In this document: one piece after another, positions 25,209 through 33,097 of the stretch
Layout: every line of letters begins with the position of its first letter
Position numbering within the stretch: the stretch's first letter is position 1
Notes under the pieces: generated by a model
Databases searched by the model: none
The model's input: the letters and a program-made list of their open reading frames with translations, nothing else
What the model was told of the DNA's origin: nothing
Translations under genes and position numbers: made by a program
Assembly (NCBI GenBank): GCA_030426545.1
Contig: JAUHYL010000041.1
Coordinates: forward strand, 1 to 35,872
From: Gammaproteobacteria bacterium
GTDB lineage: Bacteria; Pseudomonadota; Gammaproteobacteria; Pseudomonadales; Halieaceae
Direction of reading: 5' to 3'
DNA: 35,872 bases

Positions 25209-25703
25209 CTAGAACACGCTACCCACGGTTTCTACCAGGGCGATAAACAAGCGCAGCGCAAGATAGATTGCTAAGAACAATAGCACCAGGAACAGGGCCA
25301 GCAAGCCCAACACCGCTGCACCGAGACGACGCCGCGCGCCCTGCTCGCGCCCCGCGGTGGCCAGCCTGGTCTCCAGCAAATGCACATTGCGGTTATTCGC
25401 CTTCCAGGCAAAATCGAACAGGTCTCCCAGCACCGGTATCACCCCGACCAGCAGTTCGATCAAGACATTCACCATCATGCGCATCAGGGTCGGCACGGGG
25501 GCGCCAAGCCTGGCGCCCTGGACGACAATCCAGGTGGATATCAGTGCACCGAGCACGTCCCCAACAACCGGCACCAAACCGATAAACCCGTCGAGCCCAA
25601 TACGATAGCCGCCGGGCAGTCGCACGGAGCTGTCCAGCAAGTGCGCCAGGCGCCTTAGGCCAGGCAGACTCGAGGTCGCGTGTACTTGTTTTTCTTCCGT
25701 CAT
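25209..25703 (-). CDS. DUF4112 small membrane protein
   Basis: A 164 aa protein of the uncharacterised DUF4112 family. The signature is RRLAHLLDSSVRLPGGYRIGLDGFIGLVPVVGDVLGA, followed by VIPVLGDLFDFAWKANNRNV. Three hydrophobic stretches include a strong C-terminal transmembrane segment (LGLLALFLVLLFLAIYLALR). The frame is open to 25748, but ATG 25703 is preferred since GGGAG lies 5 bases ahead. No biochemical function is established for the family; it is an inner-membrane protein by prediction. Its neighbour on the same strand is the DUF2254 membrane protein, 230 bp upstream. Confidence 0.82.
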   Translation of the reverse strand: MTEEKQVHATSSLPGLRRLAHLLDSSVRLPGGYRIGLDGFIGLVPVVGDVLGALISTWIVVQGARLGAPVPTLMRMMVNVLIELLVGVIPVLGDLFDFAWKANNRNVHLLETRLATAGREQGARRRLGAAVLGLLALFLVLLFLAIYLALRLFIALVETVGSVF

Positions 25704-25933
25704 TTTTGCTCCCACCTGCTGCACCTCCGAACCACCCGCCATCACCAATAGAACACAGTTTTGAGAAAGGTATGCAAATCACAGGCCAGAGGTGTGTACG
25801 GCAAGCCCTGGTTACACTACGCTCGGGTCTGCGGCGCTCTAACCGGCCTATAGCCATGTAGCCGAAGCTGACGCGCCATTGCGGGGGTTCGCCTCCGGGG
25901 TTGGCTTGTAGAAACGTCCGCAAGCAGGCACGA

Positions 25934-27382
25934 CTATTGTAAATTTTGCCGCCGCTCGGACAAAAGTACCGAAACTCCACCTGGCGCACAGCCACCCAAC
26001 CACTCGCATTCCAGGTAGATCTTGTCGGTTGATGCAGTATCTTCAGATAGGTTCAGCAGCGTGTTGTAACGCGATTCGAGCTCTTCCATTTCCGGTGCGC
26101 AAAGCGACTCACCGGCGTTCACCAGCAGTTTTTTCGACTGATCAGAAAGCACCTGTCGCATTTCTGTAGAGAGTCGCAACAGCATTAAACGACCGAGTAT
26201 CACCTGGAAATACAATGCCGCGTTGCGATCGGTAGCAGCATAGACCCTCATCATATCCAAATTGTCGCGCACAAAATAAACCGCTGAAACAGGGTTCGTT
26301 ATCAGGCGGATGGTATCGCCACTCGACCCCCTGTGCGCCTCGCGCGCTTTCCTAACCGCCATCACCGCCAGCGCGCTGCTCAGCCAATCCATACAACTCA
26401 TAGCGGTAAACGGATCATTAACACCCGGCGACAAAGCCCTTGCAGCGATCTCGGTAAGCTCGCGCGAGAGAAACATGACATCCTGCGCCGCAGTTCGCTT
26501 CGGCCCGAGCAGAAACGCACTTCTGAATTGGACAACTTCGGCGTCGCCAACCCTGGATGAATCCAGAATCCATCCCAGGCACTTGTCCGCGTGTACGAAA
26601 TCGCCTGGGCGACCGCTCAACACTACCACTGTGCCCAACGATTCAGCGAGTTCCACCAGTACCGCGTTGTCGACAAACTGCACAAAGCCGTCGCATTGTG
26701 CGCGCACCTCCCTGGCACCGTCAAAACCCGTCGGGATTAAACTCTCAAACTCGCCAGCGTCGCGCAGATCTGCGATGGCTTCAAGCTCGAGCTCAGAATC
26801 GGACTCTGGATAGAGCGTATTGACCTTCTCCAACAACTGGCTGCCTACATCACAGATCACGTTGGACGCGTGAATAGAAGAAGGTACATGATGAATGAAG
26901 TAGATCAGTACGCCGATACTGGCTACTCCGAGTATCACCGCCAGCGTAACCGCAATGTGGGGTACAAACGCGTCGCTTGCAGATGCGTCGGAACCAGTGA
27001 GCGTGCGCAACACCATCAAACTGTAGAGAAACGTTGCGATAAATGTCCCGAGCGTAAGCTGATTGCCACGGTCGTACATAAAGTTGGTCAGTAGACGCGG
27101 GCCAAACTGGGAGGCTGCATAGGCAACCGACGCGATGGTGATGGAGAACGTTACACTCGCAACAGTGATCATCGAGCCGGCAATCGTAGCAAGTACCTGT
27201 CGCGCCGCTTCCGGCGTGCTCTTGTACAGCCAACTGAAGCTATCGAGTAACGAAAGATCCAGCACCCACTGGCTCTGCGTCAGGTACAACGCCAGCGCGA
27301 TGGATGCCACCGCCATGAGCGCAGGGACAAACCAGTAACTGCCGAGGACATCGTCCCAGAACTTTTTAATCATACTTATCAT
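25934..27382 (-). CDS. DUF2254 integral membrane protein
   Basis: A 482 aa membrane protein of the DUF2254 family. Four N-terminal transmembrane segments (residues about 15-35, 60-85, 110-130 and 145-165) include the diagnostic ARQVLATIAGSMITVASVTFSITIASVAYAASQFGPR and FIHHVPSSIHASN. The cytoplasmic half contains the conserved ALSPGVNDPFTAMSCMDWL motif. The family's role is not established; a channel-like or ion-related role has been supposed from context. AGGGG lies ~10 bases ahead of ATG 27382; a second ATG three codons in is possible. It is divergent from the MscS gene, sharing a 186 bp promoter region. Confidence 0.88.
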   Translation of the reverse strand: MISMIKKFWDDVLGSYWFVPALMAVASIALALYLTQSQWVLDLSLLDSFSWLYKSTPEAARQVLATIAGSMITVASVTFSITIASVAYAASQFGPRLLTNFMYDRGNQLTLGTFIATFLYSLMVLRTLTGSDASASDAFVPHIAVTLAVILGVASIGVLIYFIHHVPSSIHASNVICDVGSQLLEKVNTLYPESDSELELEAIADLRDAGEFESLIPTGFDGAREVRAQCDGFVQFVDNAVLVELAESLGTVVVLSGRPGDFVHADKCLGWILDSSRVGDAEVVQFRSAFLLGPKRTAAQDVMFLSRELTEIAARALSPGVNDPFTAMSCMDWLSSALAVMAVRKAREAHRGSSGDTIRLITNPVSAVYFVRDNLDMMRVYAATDRNAALYFQVILGRLMLLRLSTEMRQVLSDQSKKLLVNAGESLCAPEMEELESRYNTLLNLSEDTASTDKIYLECEWLGGCAPGGVSVLLSERRQNLQ

Positions 27383-27568
27383 TAGTATTACACCCCTTCA
27401 CTGTGCAGACAGTTGCCCTTGGTGCGTGTCACAATCTAGACGGGAGTCTGACAGAAAACTCGTACGTTGCGCAGGTATTCTCAGCACCGAACGAGACTGC
27501 GGCCACACTGGCCCCATCCGGACCCTGGGCCGCGCGGCCCAAGCGCAACAGGTAGTGGAAAAAATTCG

Positions 27569-28975
27569 ATGAAAACATTGCTCAATCGCTGTCACATGTT
27601 GCTCCTGCTGCTGCTAGCGGGAATGTTTCAGATGGGCGCAGCACACGCACAGACTGCCCCTCTTCCGCTGGAAGATCCAGAACCCGTCATTGCGGCGCAA
27701 CTGGCGATTGAACAGACCGATGACAAGATCGCCAAGCGCATCGCCAGTATATTTCAGGTACTCGGGACACTGGCCGAGGTAGAAGTCTCGGTCAGCGAAG
27801 GCGTCGTGAAACTTGCCGGCGATGTTCCGAATGAGGCGGCGGCCACGCAGGCACAGCAACTGGCCATACGCATCGAAGGCGTGGTTACCGTCAGGGATGA
27901 GATGAATCGAACGCTGGCGCTGTCTGACAACGTGGAGCCCCTGTGGCAACAGACCACGTCCACCCTCAGCGCGGTATTTCGAGCACTGCCACTGATCGGC
28001 GTTGCACTGGCACTTGCGCTGTCGCTATCTTTTCTGGGCGCGTTCCTGGCACGCCGCAAGCGACTGCTGAGCAAGGCAGCGCCCAACGCGTTTGTTGTGG
28101 AACTGCTGGCCCAGGCGATCCGCATAGGCTTCATTGGTCTGGGCGTCGTGTTGGCGCTCAACCTGCTGGGCGCAGGGAGCCTCGTGGCGACCCTCCTGGG
28201 TGGCGCAGGCGTGCTGGGACTCGCGGTGGGGTTTGCCGTGCGTGACACCATGGGGAACTACATATCGAGCATCATGCTCAGTCTGCGCCAACCCTTCAGG
28301 GCGAAAGATCACGTCATCGTCAACGACCACGAGGGTATCGTCGTACGCCTGACGTCACGCGCCACTATACTGATGACTCTGGAAGGCAACCACCTGCGCA
28401 TTCCAAACTCCGATGTGTTCAAGGGCACGATACTGAATTTCACCACCAACCCGGAGCGACGATTCGAGTTTGAACTTGGCGTTGATGCCGCGGATGACCC
28501 GGTAGCGGCCATGTATGCAGGCAAGGAAGCCATAGAAGCGCTACCCTTCGTGCTGCAGGAACCCGAACCCTCCGCGGTGATCGCCACCGTCGGTGATTCC
28601 AACATCGTGCTGCGCTTCTACGCGTGGATCGACCAACGCGATACCAACTACGGCAAGGCGCGCAGTCTGGCGATACGCACCGCCATGCGCGCACTCGAAG
28701 AAGGAGGCTTCACGTTGCCGGAGCCTATTTATCGTCTGCGGTTTGACGAGACACCCGTTGCCCTCACCAAATCACGCGAGCAGTCGACGTCCAGTGACGG
28801 AGAAAAAGTCGCCAAATCCATCTCTCCCGCAACGGCCAGCGATGCCAGGCCTCCGCTGGACGAAGATACCGTCATGGACGTCCAGCCCGACAATCATCTC
28901 GCCGAAAAAGTCGAGGAGGAGATTCGCGAGGGCGAGGAACACGATCTACTGGATGAAGAGACGCCCAAGGAATAA
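27569..28975 (+). CDS. MscS-family mechanosensitive channel with N-terminal BON domain
   Basis: A 468 aa small-conductance mechanosensitive channel of the MscS type. ATG 27569 gives a signal peptide (residues 1-27, ending GAAHA); earlier in-frame codons add unrelated sequence. Residues ~45-110 form a BON-like domain (VEVSVSEGVVKLAGDVPNEAAATQAQQLA), likely periplasmic. Transmembrane segments follow, then the pore-lining helix and vestibule: GGAGVLGLAVGFAVRDTMGNY, PFRAKDHVIV and GNHLRIPNSDVFKGTILNF. The last ~60 residues are highly acidic (EKVEEEIREGEEHDLLDEE) and beyond the standard fold. It would release solutes on hypo-osmotic shock. The BON domain suggests contact with phospholipid or peptidoglycan. 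It is monocistronic, convergent with the DUF5666 gene. Confidence 0.92.
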   Translation: MKTLLNRCHMLLLLLLAGMFQMGAAHAQTAPLPLEDPEPVIAAQLAIEQTDDKIAKRIASIFQVLGTLAEVEVSVSEGVVKLAGDVPNEAAATQAQQLAIRIEGVVTVRDEMNRTLALSDNVEPLWQQTTSTLSAVFRALPLIGVALALALSLSFLGAFLARRKRLLSKAAPNAFVVELLAQAIRIGFIGLGVVLALNLLGAGSLVATLLGGAGVLGLAVGFAVRDTMGNYISSIMLSLRQPFRAKDHVIVNDHEGIVVRLTSRATILMTLEGNHLRIPNSDVFKGTILNFTTNPERRFEFELGVDAADDPVAAMYAGKEAIEALPFVLQEPEPSAVIATVGDSNIVLRFYAWIDQRDTNYGKARSLAIRTAMRALEEGGFTLPEPIYRLRFDETPVALTKSREQSTSSDGEKVAKSISPATASDARPPLDEDTVMDVQPDNHLAEKVEEEIREGEEHDLLDEETPKE

Positions 28976-29004
28976 GCATAGCGTGTAGATAGTGTGATTT
29001 GATT

Positions 29005-29035
29005 GGACAGAACCCCTCTGAACGGAGCTCTGTCC
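29005..29035 (+). terminator. Hairpin downstream of the MscS gene
   Basis: GGACAGA (29005-29011) and TCTGTCC (29029-29035) form a perfect 7 bp stem, with an inner CTC/GAG pairing inside the 17-base loop region. It lies 30 bases after the MscS stop in the convergent spacer; a short TTTT (in CACTTTTGG) comes about 10 bases later. Likely a weak intrinsic terminator, possibly serving both strands. Confidence 0.5.
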
Positions 29036-29050
29036 CTGATTCACTTTTGG

Positions 29051-30727
29051 TCAGTCGTCAGAATCATCCGAATCATCTGAATCGTCGGAGTCATCCGAAT
29101 CATCCGAATCATCCGAATCATCCGAATCATCCGAATCATCCGAATCATCCGAATCATCCGAGTCATCCGAGTCATCCGAATCATCCGAGTCATCCGAATC
29201 GTCCGAATCATCCGAGTCATCCGAGTCGTCCGAATCATCCGAGTCATCCGAGTCGTCATCGCCGAACTCCGAGCTGCCGTCGGGGAGATTGTCATCCTCA
29301 AATTCGATCTCGTCGGCAATACCATCGGCAATTTCCTCGTCTTTCACTTTCACCAGGTCGCCGATTGACAGCTGAGCGAAAAATTCTTCGGCACTCACCG
29401 AATCGCCGTCGATATCCTCAAACTCTGTTCCCGACAGGCTGTAGGTAATACCAAGCAGGGTGATATCTGCGCCGGCGTTGAAACTCTCCACCGGTGCCTG
29501 CAGGATGTCATCGTCGGTTTCGTCCCGATCAATTCGTGTGGCAATCAGCGAGCTGCCATCGAAGATAGCCTCTACTTCGAGGAAATCGCCGCTGGCCAGG
29601 TCCGCCAGCGTCAGCACGTTGACCTGGTCAGTGTCGTCGTCCAACAGCGTCTGGCTGTTGACCTGCACCGTCACCGTACCGCCGGCGAGGCCCAGTGTGA
29701 CTTCATTGCCGCTAACGCCGGTCACCGCGGCCTCAATCTCGACCCGGCCGCGCCGCGCTTCCACCGATTGCGCAACCAGCACTTCACCGTTCCAGGTACC
29801 CTCGGCTTCAACGATCACGTTATTGGCCAGGGTCAATCCCGCCGGGCTGATGCTGGCGCTGCTGGCGTCCACCTTCACGCCATTGATTTCAAAACTCGCG
29901 GCACTGACAAATTTGCTGATCGGGCCCTGTACACTGAAGTCATCGCCATCGTCGATCTGTTGCGTGACATCGTCCTCGTCTTCCAGCCGAACCGCCGTGA
30001 TGGTCTGCCCGTTGAGCGTGCCGTACACCTCCACCAACTGCCCCTCGGACAGCGTGCCTCCACTGATGTCAGACAGGTCGGCACCGCTGAAGTCGACGAC
30101 AAATTCACCCAGTTGAAACTGTGTAGCGCCCAGGTTCTGCACCTGCCCGGTCACTTCAATTTCTGTCTCGTCGGCAACAAACACCGCCTTCTTCTCCACG
30201 CGGGTGGCGCGCAGGTTGTTGCCTGCCTCGGGAAAGCCCGACACCTCAAGCACGTCATCCACTGCCAGGGAATCGAAAGTCACATCCTCGAAAACCGTGG
30301 AGGTGCGCTCAACAATGACATCGATACCCAGGATAGTGAGCAGCTTGGAATCGCCATCCTGGCCCTCCTGAATCGAGGTAACAGGGCCTTCCACCTCATC
30401 ATCGAAGAAGACCCGATCCGCGGTGCCGGTGACACCGTCCGCGTTCACCGTTCCATTGACCAGTACCACCATGCCGATCCCAAGATCGTCTTCACTGCCC
30501 GGCTGCCCTTCGATGAAGATTTGCGCAGTGTCCGTTTCGAATTCCACGCCGTTGACAAAGATGCTGCCAAACCCGTCGATGGTGCCCGAACTGGTGAGGC
30601 CACTACCGCTGATGCCCGGGGTAGAGCCAATGTTCACACCGGCCACTCCACCGCCCCCGCCTCCGCAGCCGGCGAGACCAAGCGCAATGAGCGCGGCGGG
30701 TAGGGGTTTGAGATTAAAGGGAATCAT
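29051..30727 (-). CDS. DUF5666 lipoprotein with (DDS)n acidic C-terminal tail
   Basis: A 558 aa lipoprotein: signal peptide with lipobox LAGC (Cys21), then a run of six Gly. The body holds several DUF5666-type beta-barrel modules, recognisable as repeats of 'G.V.......f.v.G..V.....T.f......ldL..G..VeV.G....g...A..I' (e.g. EIEVTGQVQNLG, VQGPISKFVSAASFEINGVKV, VEIEAAVTGVSGNEVTL). The last ~70 residues are a pure Asp-Asp-Ser repeat. CAGGAG precedes ATG 30727 with 8-base spacing, and the ATG overlaps the DUF6502 stop (ATGA), so the two genes are translationally coupled. The product should sit in the outer membrane or periplasm with a very negative, calcium- or metal-binding-like tail, comparable in composition only to Ser-Asp repeats of staphylococcal Sdr proteins. 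Function unknown. Confidence 0.85.
   Translation of the reverse strand: MIPFNLKPLPAALIALGLAGCGGGGGGVAGVNIGSTPGISGSGLTSSGTIDGFGSIFVNGVEFETDTAQIFIEGQPGSEDDLGIGMVVLVNGTVNADGVTGTADRVFFDDEVEGPVTSIQEGQDGDSKLLTILGIDVIVERTSTVFEDVTFDSLAVDDVLEVSGFPEAGNNLRATRVEKKAVFVADETEIEVTGQVQNLGATQFQLGEFVVDFSGADLSDISGGTLSEGQLVEVYGTLNGQTITAVRLEDEDDVTQQIDDGDDFSVQGPISKFVSAASFEINGVKVDASSASISPAGLTLANNVIVEAEGTWNGEVLVAQSVEARRGRVEIEAAVTGVSGNEVTLGLAGGTVTVQVNSQTLLDDDTDQVNVLTLADLASGDFLEVEAIFDGSSLIATRIDRDETDDDILQAPVESFNAGADITLLGITYSLSGTEFEDIDGDSVSAEEFFAQLSIGDLVKVKDEEIADGIADEIEFEDDNLPDGSSEFGDDDSDDSDDSDDSDDSDDSDDSDDSDDSDDSDDSDDSDDSDDSDDSDDSDDSDDSDDSDDSDDSDDSDD
29054..29257 (-). repeat. 9 bp tandem repeat, 22 units, encoding Asp-Asp-Ser
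   Basis: Ser codons recur every 9 bases from 29060 to 29249 (22 units), each flanked by two Asp codons. On the plus strand the unit is CGA(A/G)TC(A/G)TC. Seven consecutive units from 29096 are identical; the others differ almost only by synonymous A/G changes at Asp third positions, plus a few Ser-codon variants near the 3' end of the gene. Because the unit is 9 bp, gain or loss of units keeps the reading frame and changes only tail length. Confidence 0.95.
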
Positions 30728-31536
30728 AGGTCTGTCTCCTGATCGGTTTGTTCGACGTAGTAAATACCGACAGCCACATAGCCGGCCTTGTCGTTGTTCT
30801 GCTCATCCACTTCACGCTCTGATAACCAGGCGTCGTATTTCTCCAGCAACTCCTGCGAGTGGCGATTGGACAACTCGCGAAACTCCTCCAGCACATCTTT
30901 GCGTATCAATGCATTTGAAACCTTGCGCTGGAACAGGCGTTTCTCCGGCGCAGCCATGATGTTGTGGCCGATCGTTTCGATCAGTTCACCGACATCGGTA
31001 CCCAGGATGTTCAGCCTGTCGACCGAGGTGGCCATGGGAATGAAGGCTTTTTTGCGCAGCGTGACGCGATCATCCTTGAGGCGGATATTTCCGCTCTCCT
31101 CCAGTAGCGAGAGCATGGCGGCCGGGATAACGTCACCGCTGTAACGCTTCACCAGTTCCGCGAAGCTGCCCGAATCCCCGCGCAGGGTTAGCTCGGCGGG
31201 TTCGCCATCCACCAGAAAATCCGGATCGTTCATCCACCCGCCCAACACCCGGATGGCGCGGTTGCGTTTTTGGGCGGCAATGTTGAGCGTATCCACCCCG
31301 GTTTCATTGAGGCGCTTGACCTCCTTGCGACTCAAACCCGTGAGTGCAGCCACGCCCGACACCGTGGGACGTTTGCCGCCGCGGGCCATGTGCGCGAAGC
31401 CCTCCTCGACATAGGCGCGACGGCTGATCTCTGCCAGGGCACTGTGGGATACGCCGTGGTTGAGCAGCACCCGCACCAGCGGGCGCAGCAACTTGAGCAC
31501 TGAAGCGTGTATTGCATCGTGAATTTTCATATCCAT
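30724..31536 (-). CDS. DUF6502 family protein
   Basis: A 270 aa protein of the uncharacterised DUF6502 type, recognised by its opening (LKLLRPLVRVLLNHGVSHSALAEISRRAYVEEG) and the HTH-like segment TVSGVAALTGLSRKEVKRL (58-76). An HTH-like element suggests DNA binding, so a regulatory role is plausible, but no function is established. It starts with ATG 31536 (an ATG two codons later is possible). No Shine-Dalgarno is present; the candidate promoter places transcription start at or next to the ATG, implying a leaderless mRNA. Its stop overlaps the DUF5666 start by four bases. It contains no signal peptide and should be cytoplasmic. A palindrome immediately upstream would allow autoregulation. 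Confidence 0.85.
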   Translation of the reverse strand: MDMKIHDAIHASVLKLLRPLVRVLLNHGVSHSALAEISRRAYVEEGFAHMARGGKRPTVSGVAALTGLSRKEVKRLNETGVDTLNIAAQKRNRAIRVLGGWMNDPDFLVDGEPAELTLRGDSGSFAELVKRYSGDVIPAAMLSLLEESGNIRLKDDRVTLRKKAFIPMATSVDRLNILGTDVGELIETIGHNIMAAPEKRLFQRKVSNALIRKDVLEEFRELSNRHSQELLEKYDAWLSEREVDEQNNDKAGYVAVGIYYVEQTDQETDL

Positions 31537-31556
31537 AGTGGGATTATTTTCCCACT
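31537..31556. promoter_or_regulatory. 7+7 bp palindrome over the DUF6502 promoter -10 box
   Basis: AGTGGGA (31537-31543) and TCCCACT (31550-31556) are perfect reverse complements separated by six AT bases. The element begins directly next to the start codon and covers the -10 hexamer of the candidate promoter, the position of a repressor operator. If transcribed it could also form a hairpin masking the start, but the inferred transcription start makes that unlikely. Confidence 0.7.
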
Positions 31557-31571
31557 TTCGAAAAAATGCAA
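31543..31571 (-). promoter_or_regulatory. Candidate promoter of the DUF6502-DUF5666 operon (leaderless)
   Basis: Reading leftwards, TTGCAT (31571-31566), a 17 bp spacer, and AATAAT (31548-31543) match the sigma-70 consensus well. Only six bases (CCCACT) separate the -10 from the ATG at 31536, so transcription would begin at or within a base of the start codon. Confidence 0.65.
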
Positions 31572-31783
31572 GTAAAAATCCGTTTTTCCCTGATCTGGAT
31601 CGTGCCAGCGGGAAAAGCCAGGCGAGGCAATGGGGGGTGGCCGAACATCGGTACCGGGCGAGTCAGGAGAGTCTCGCCGCCCGAAGGCTGCTCAGGAATA
31701 GTGCATGCAAGTGGCTGAAAGTGGCCCGCGGGTTTGCGCGCAAAAACGGCCCGGACGAGAGGGTCATCCGGTGCTACGAGCCG

Positions 31784-32524
31784 TTACCCGTGCCGGTCGA
31801 ACTCCAGCGGGTAATGCTTGCCGAACTCTTCCCGGGCGGCGCTGTGATCGATTTTTTTACCCCAGCAGAGAATGGTGTAGCCCTCCCGCTCAAGTTGATC
31901 GAGCGAGCAGAGCTTGTCCTTGAACTCGCCCTTCCGGTATCCCTCGGAGACTTCAGGCATCATCCCCTGATGGTGCCAGTGCCACAGAAGATAAGTGGGC
32001 TCGAACAGCAACCTGTCGCGCAGCCAGGTCGACGGGATCCCCTCCAGCACGCGTCGCTCGATCAGCCGGGGTATATGCAGGACCGGGTTCGGGGCCGCAA
32101 TTCCCTGGCACTGGAAAAAGGTCAGCGTGTCCCATAGCCAGCGCTGCCAGTTGGTCAGTTCCTTGTTCGGACGCCGCTTCTCTGGCTGACGCACGATGGG
32201 GCGGGCGAACTCACTCTCCGGGTCAGCAATCGGTCGCAGAAGCAGCATGTCGTCGTGCCACCAGATCCACTTTTCATAGTGCCGCGACAGTACCGCCTGA
32301 TGCTCCCAGAGGCGCATAACCTTGTTCGCTCCCTCGCTGTAAGACCAGTCCGTAATGCTTTCAATGCCATTGCGCCGGAGCCAGTAATCAGGCGGAAGCT
32401 CATCTTGCTGCGTGACCAGAACAATCGGCCAGTCGCCAAGGTGGCGGCGAATGGCAGCGACCACCACCGGGAGATAATCCTCGGCTTTGGGTTGATAACT
32501 GATAGCGATGGGCGGGCGTGTCAT
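31784..32524 (-). CDS. Glycosyltransferase-like protein of unknown family
   Basis: A 246 aa protein without signal peptide or membrane segment. AISYQPKAEDYLPVVVAAIRRHLGDWPIVLVTQQDELPPDYW resembles the start of a GT-A-type nucleotide-sugar fold, and KWIWWHDDMLLLRPI has a DD pair where GT-A or Stealth-like enzymes place their metal-binding acidic motif. Trp and Arg are unusually common in the middle (NWQRWLWDTL, TYLLWHWHHQGMMPE). I cannot assign a named family. ATG 32524 is the only sensible start; no Shine-Dalgarno is visible. It is flanked by the DUF6502 promoter on one side and the SnoaL/hydrolase operon on the other and appears monocistronic. Role in a surface glycan is a guess. Confidence 0.6.
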   Translation of the reverse strand: MTRPPIAISYQPKAEDYLPVVVAAIRRHLGDWPIVLVTQQDELPPDYWLRRNGIESITDWSYSEGANKVMRLWEHQAVLSRHYEKWIWWHDDMLLLRPIADPESEFARPIVRQPEKRRPNKELTNWQRWLWDTLTFFQCQGIAAPNPVLHIPRLIERRVLEGIPSTWLRDRLLFEPTYLLWHWHHQGMMPEVSEGYRKGEFKDKLCSLDQLEREGYTILCWGKKIDHSAAREEFGKHYPLEFDRHG

Positions 32525-32619
32525 AAGAACCGGGAGGGGAATGCCGTAAGGGGTTTGCCCCCTTTTACCAGTGTTTTATTCCTGCAGGCAACGTCGACTT
32601 TCAGGGTTCTCACCACGCT

Positions 32620-33057
32620 CTACTGTTTTCGATCGACCGCCGCCATTCGCTTGTGCAGGCGCTTGCTGGAAAACACACGATGGCGGATGCGCCATCCATC
32701 GGCGGTTTTGATGACTTCATCGTAGTAGGAACCGAAATGTATCGGGTAGCCCTCTCCCGGCACATCGCCGCGTGAGATGGGCGCGATACCGCGGGAAAAA
32801 AGTTTGACGCCGCCCTCATCAACCTCCACATGGATATTGGTCATCAGGTGCGCAAGCGGGTGCTGCCCCTCTTCCTCCATGAAGCGCTTGATATCGGCCA
32901 ACCCGTTCATCGTGGCCATTCCTTTCACTTCAAATACGGCGTCGTCAGAGAATACCCTGTCGAGTTCATCCCAGTTGCGATCGTCAATCGCGTCGCCGTA
33001 GATGCCCGGCAATTCGTGCAATGCGAGGCGGTCGGCGAGCGTTAGTACTGCGTCCAT
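32620..33057 (-). CDS. SnoaL-like (NTF2-fold) protein
   Basis: A 145 aa protein with the NTF2/SnoaL cone fold. LADRLALHELPGIYGDAIDDRNWDELDRVFSDDAVFEV is the typical N-terminal text, and FGSYYDEVIKTADGWRIRHRVF the usual closing beta-hairpin. Relatives include ketosteroid isomerase-like, ring-hydroxylating dioxygenase beta-like and polyketide cyclase enzymes, plus many with unknown substrate. The frame is open far upstream, but ATG 33057 has AAGGA 8 bases ahead and fits the family length. It follows the alpha/beta hydrolase by 40 bases on the same strand, so the two are probably one operon for a small organic substrate. Cytoplasmic. Confidence 0.85.
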   Translation of the reverse strand: MDAVLTLADRLALHELPGIYGDAIDDRNWDELDRVFSDDAVFEVKGMATMNGLADIKRFMEEEGQHPLAHLMTNIHVEVDEGGVKLFSRGIAPISRGDVPGEGYPIHFGSYYDEVIKTADGWRIRHRVFSSKRLHKRMAAVDRKQ

Positions 33058-33097
33058 GGGTCGTATCCTTACATAACTTTGGTTCTTGCGACTGTTG

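Noticed and set aside
29054-29257. CRISPR array
   Set aside because: The repeat is a continuous 9 bp tandem unit without unique spacers and encodes a simple peptide repeat.
28999-29448. Asn-His-Pro repeat ORF (plus strand) and Arg-Met-Ile repeat frame (minus strand) over the tandem array
   Set aside because: A 9 bp repeat without stops stays open in every frame; only the DDS frame belongs to a lipoprotein gene with start signals.
29768-30703. 311-codon plus-strand ORF opposite the DUF5666 gene
   Set aside because: Antisense shadow; the minus-strand gene has a lipobox, ribosome binding site and domain repeats, and this one has none.
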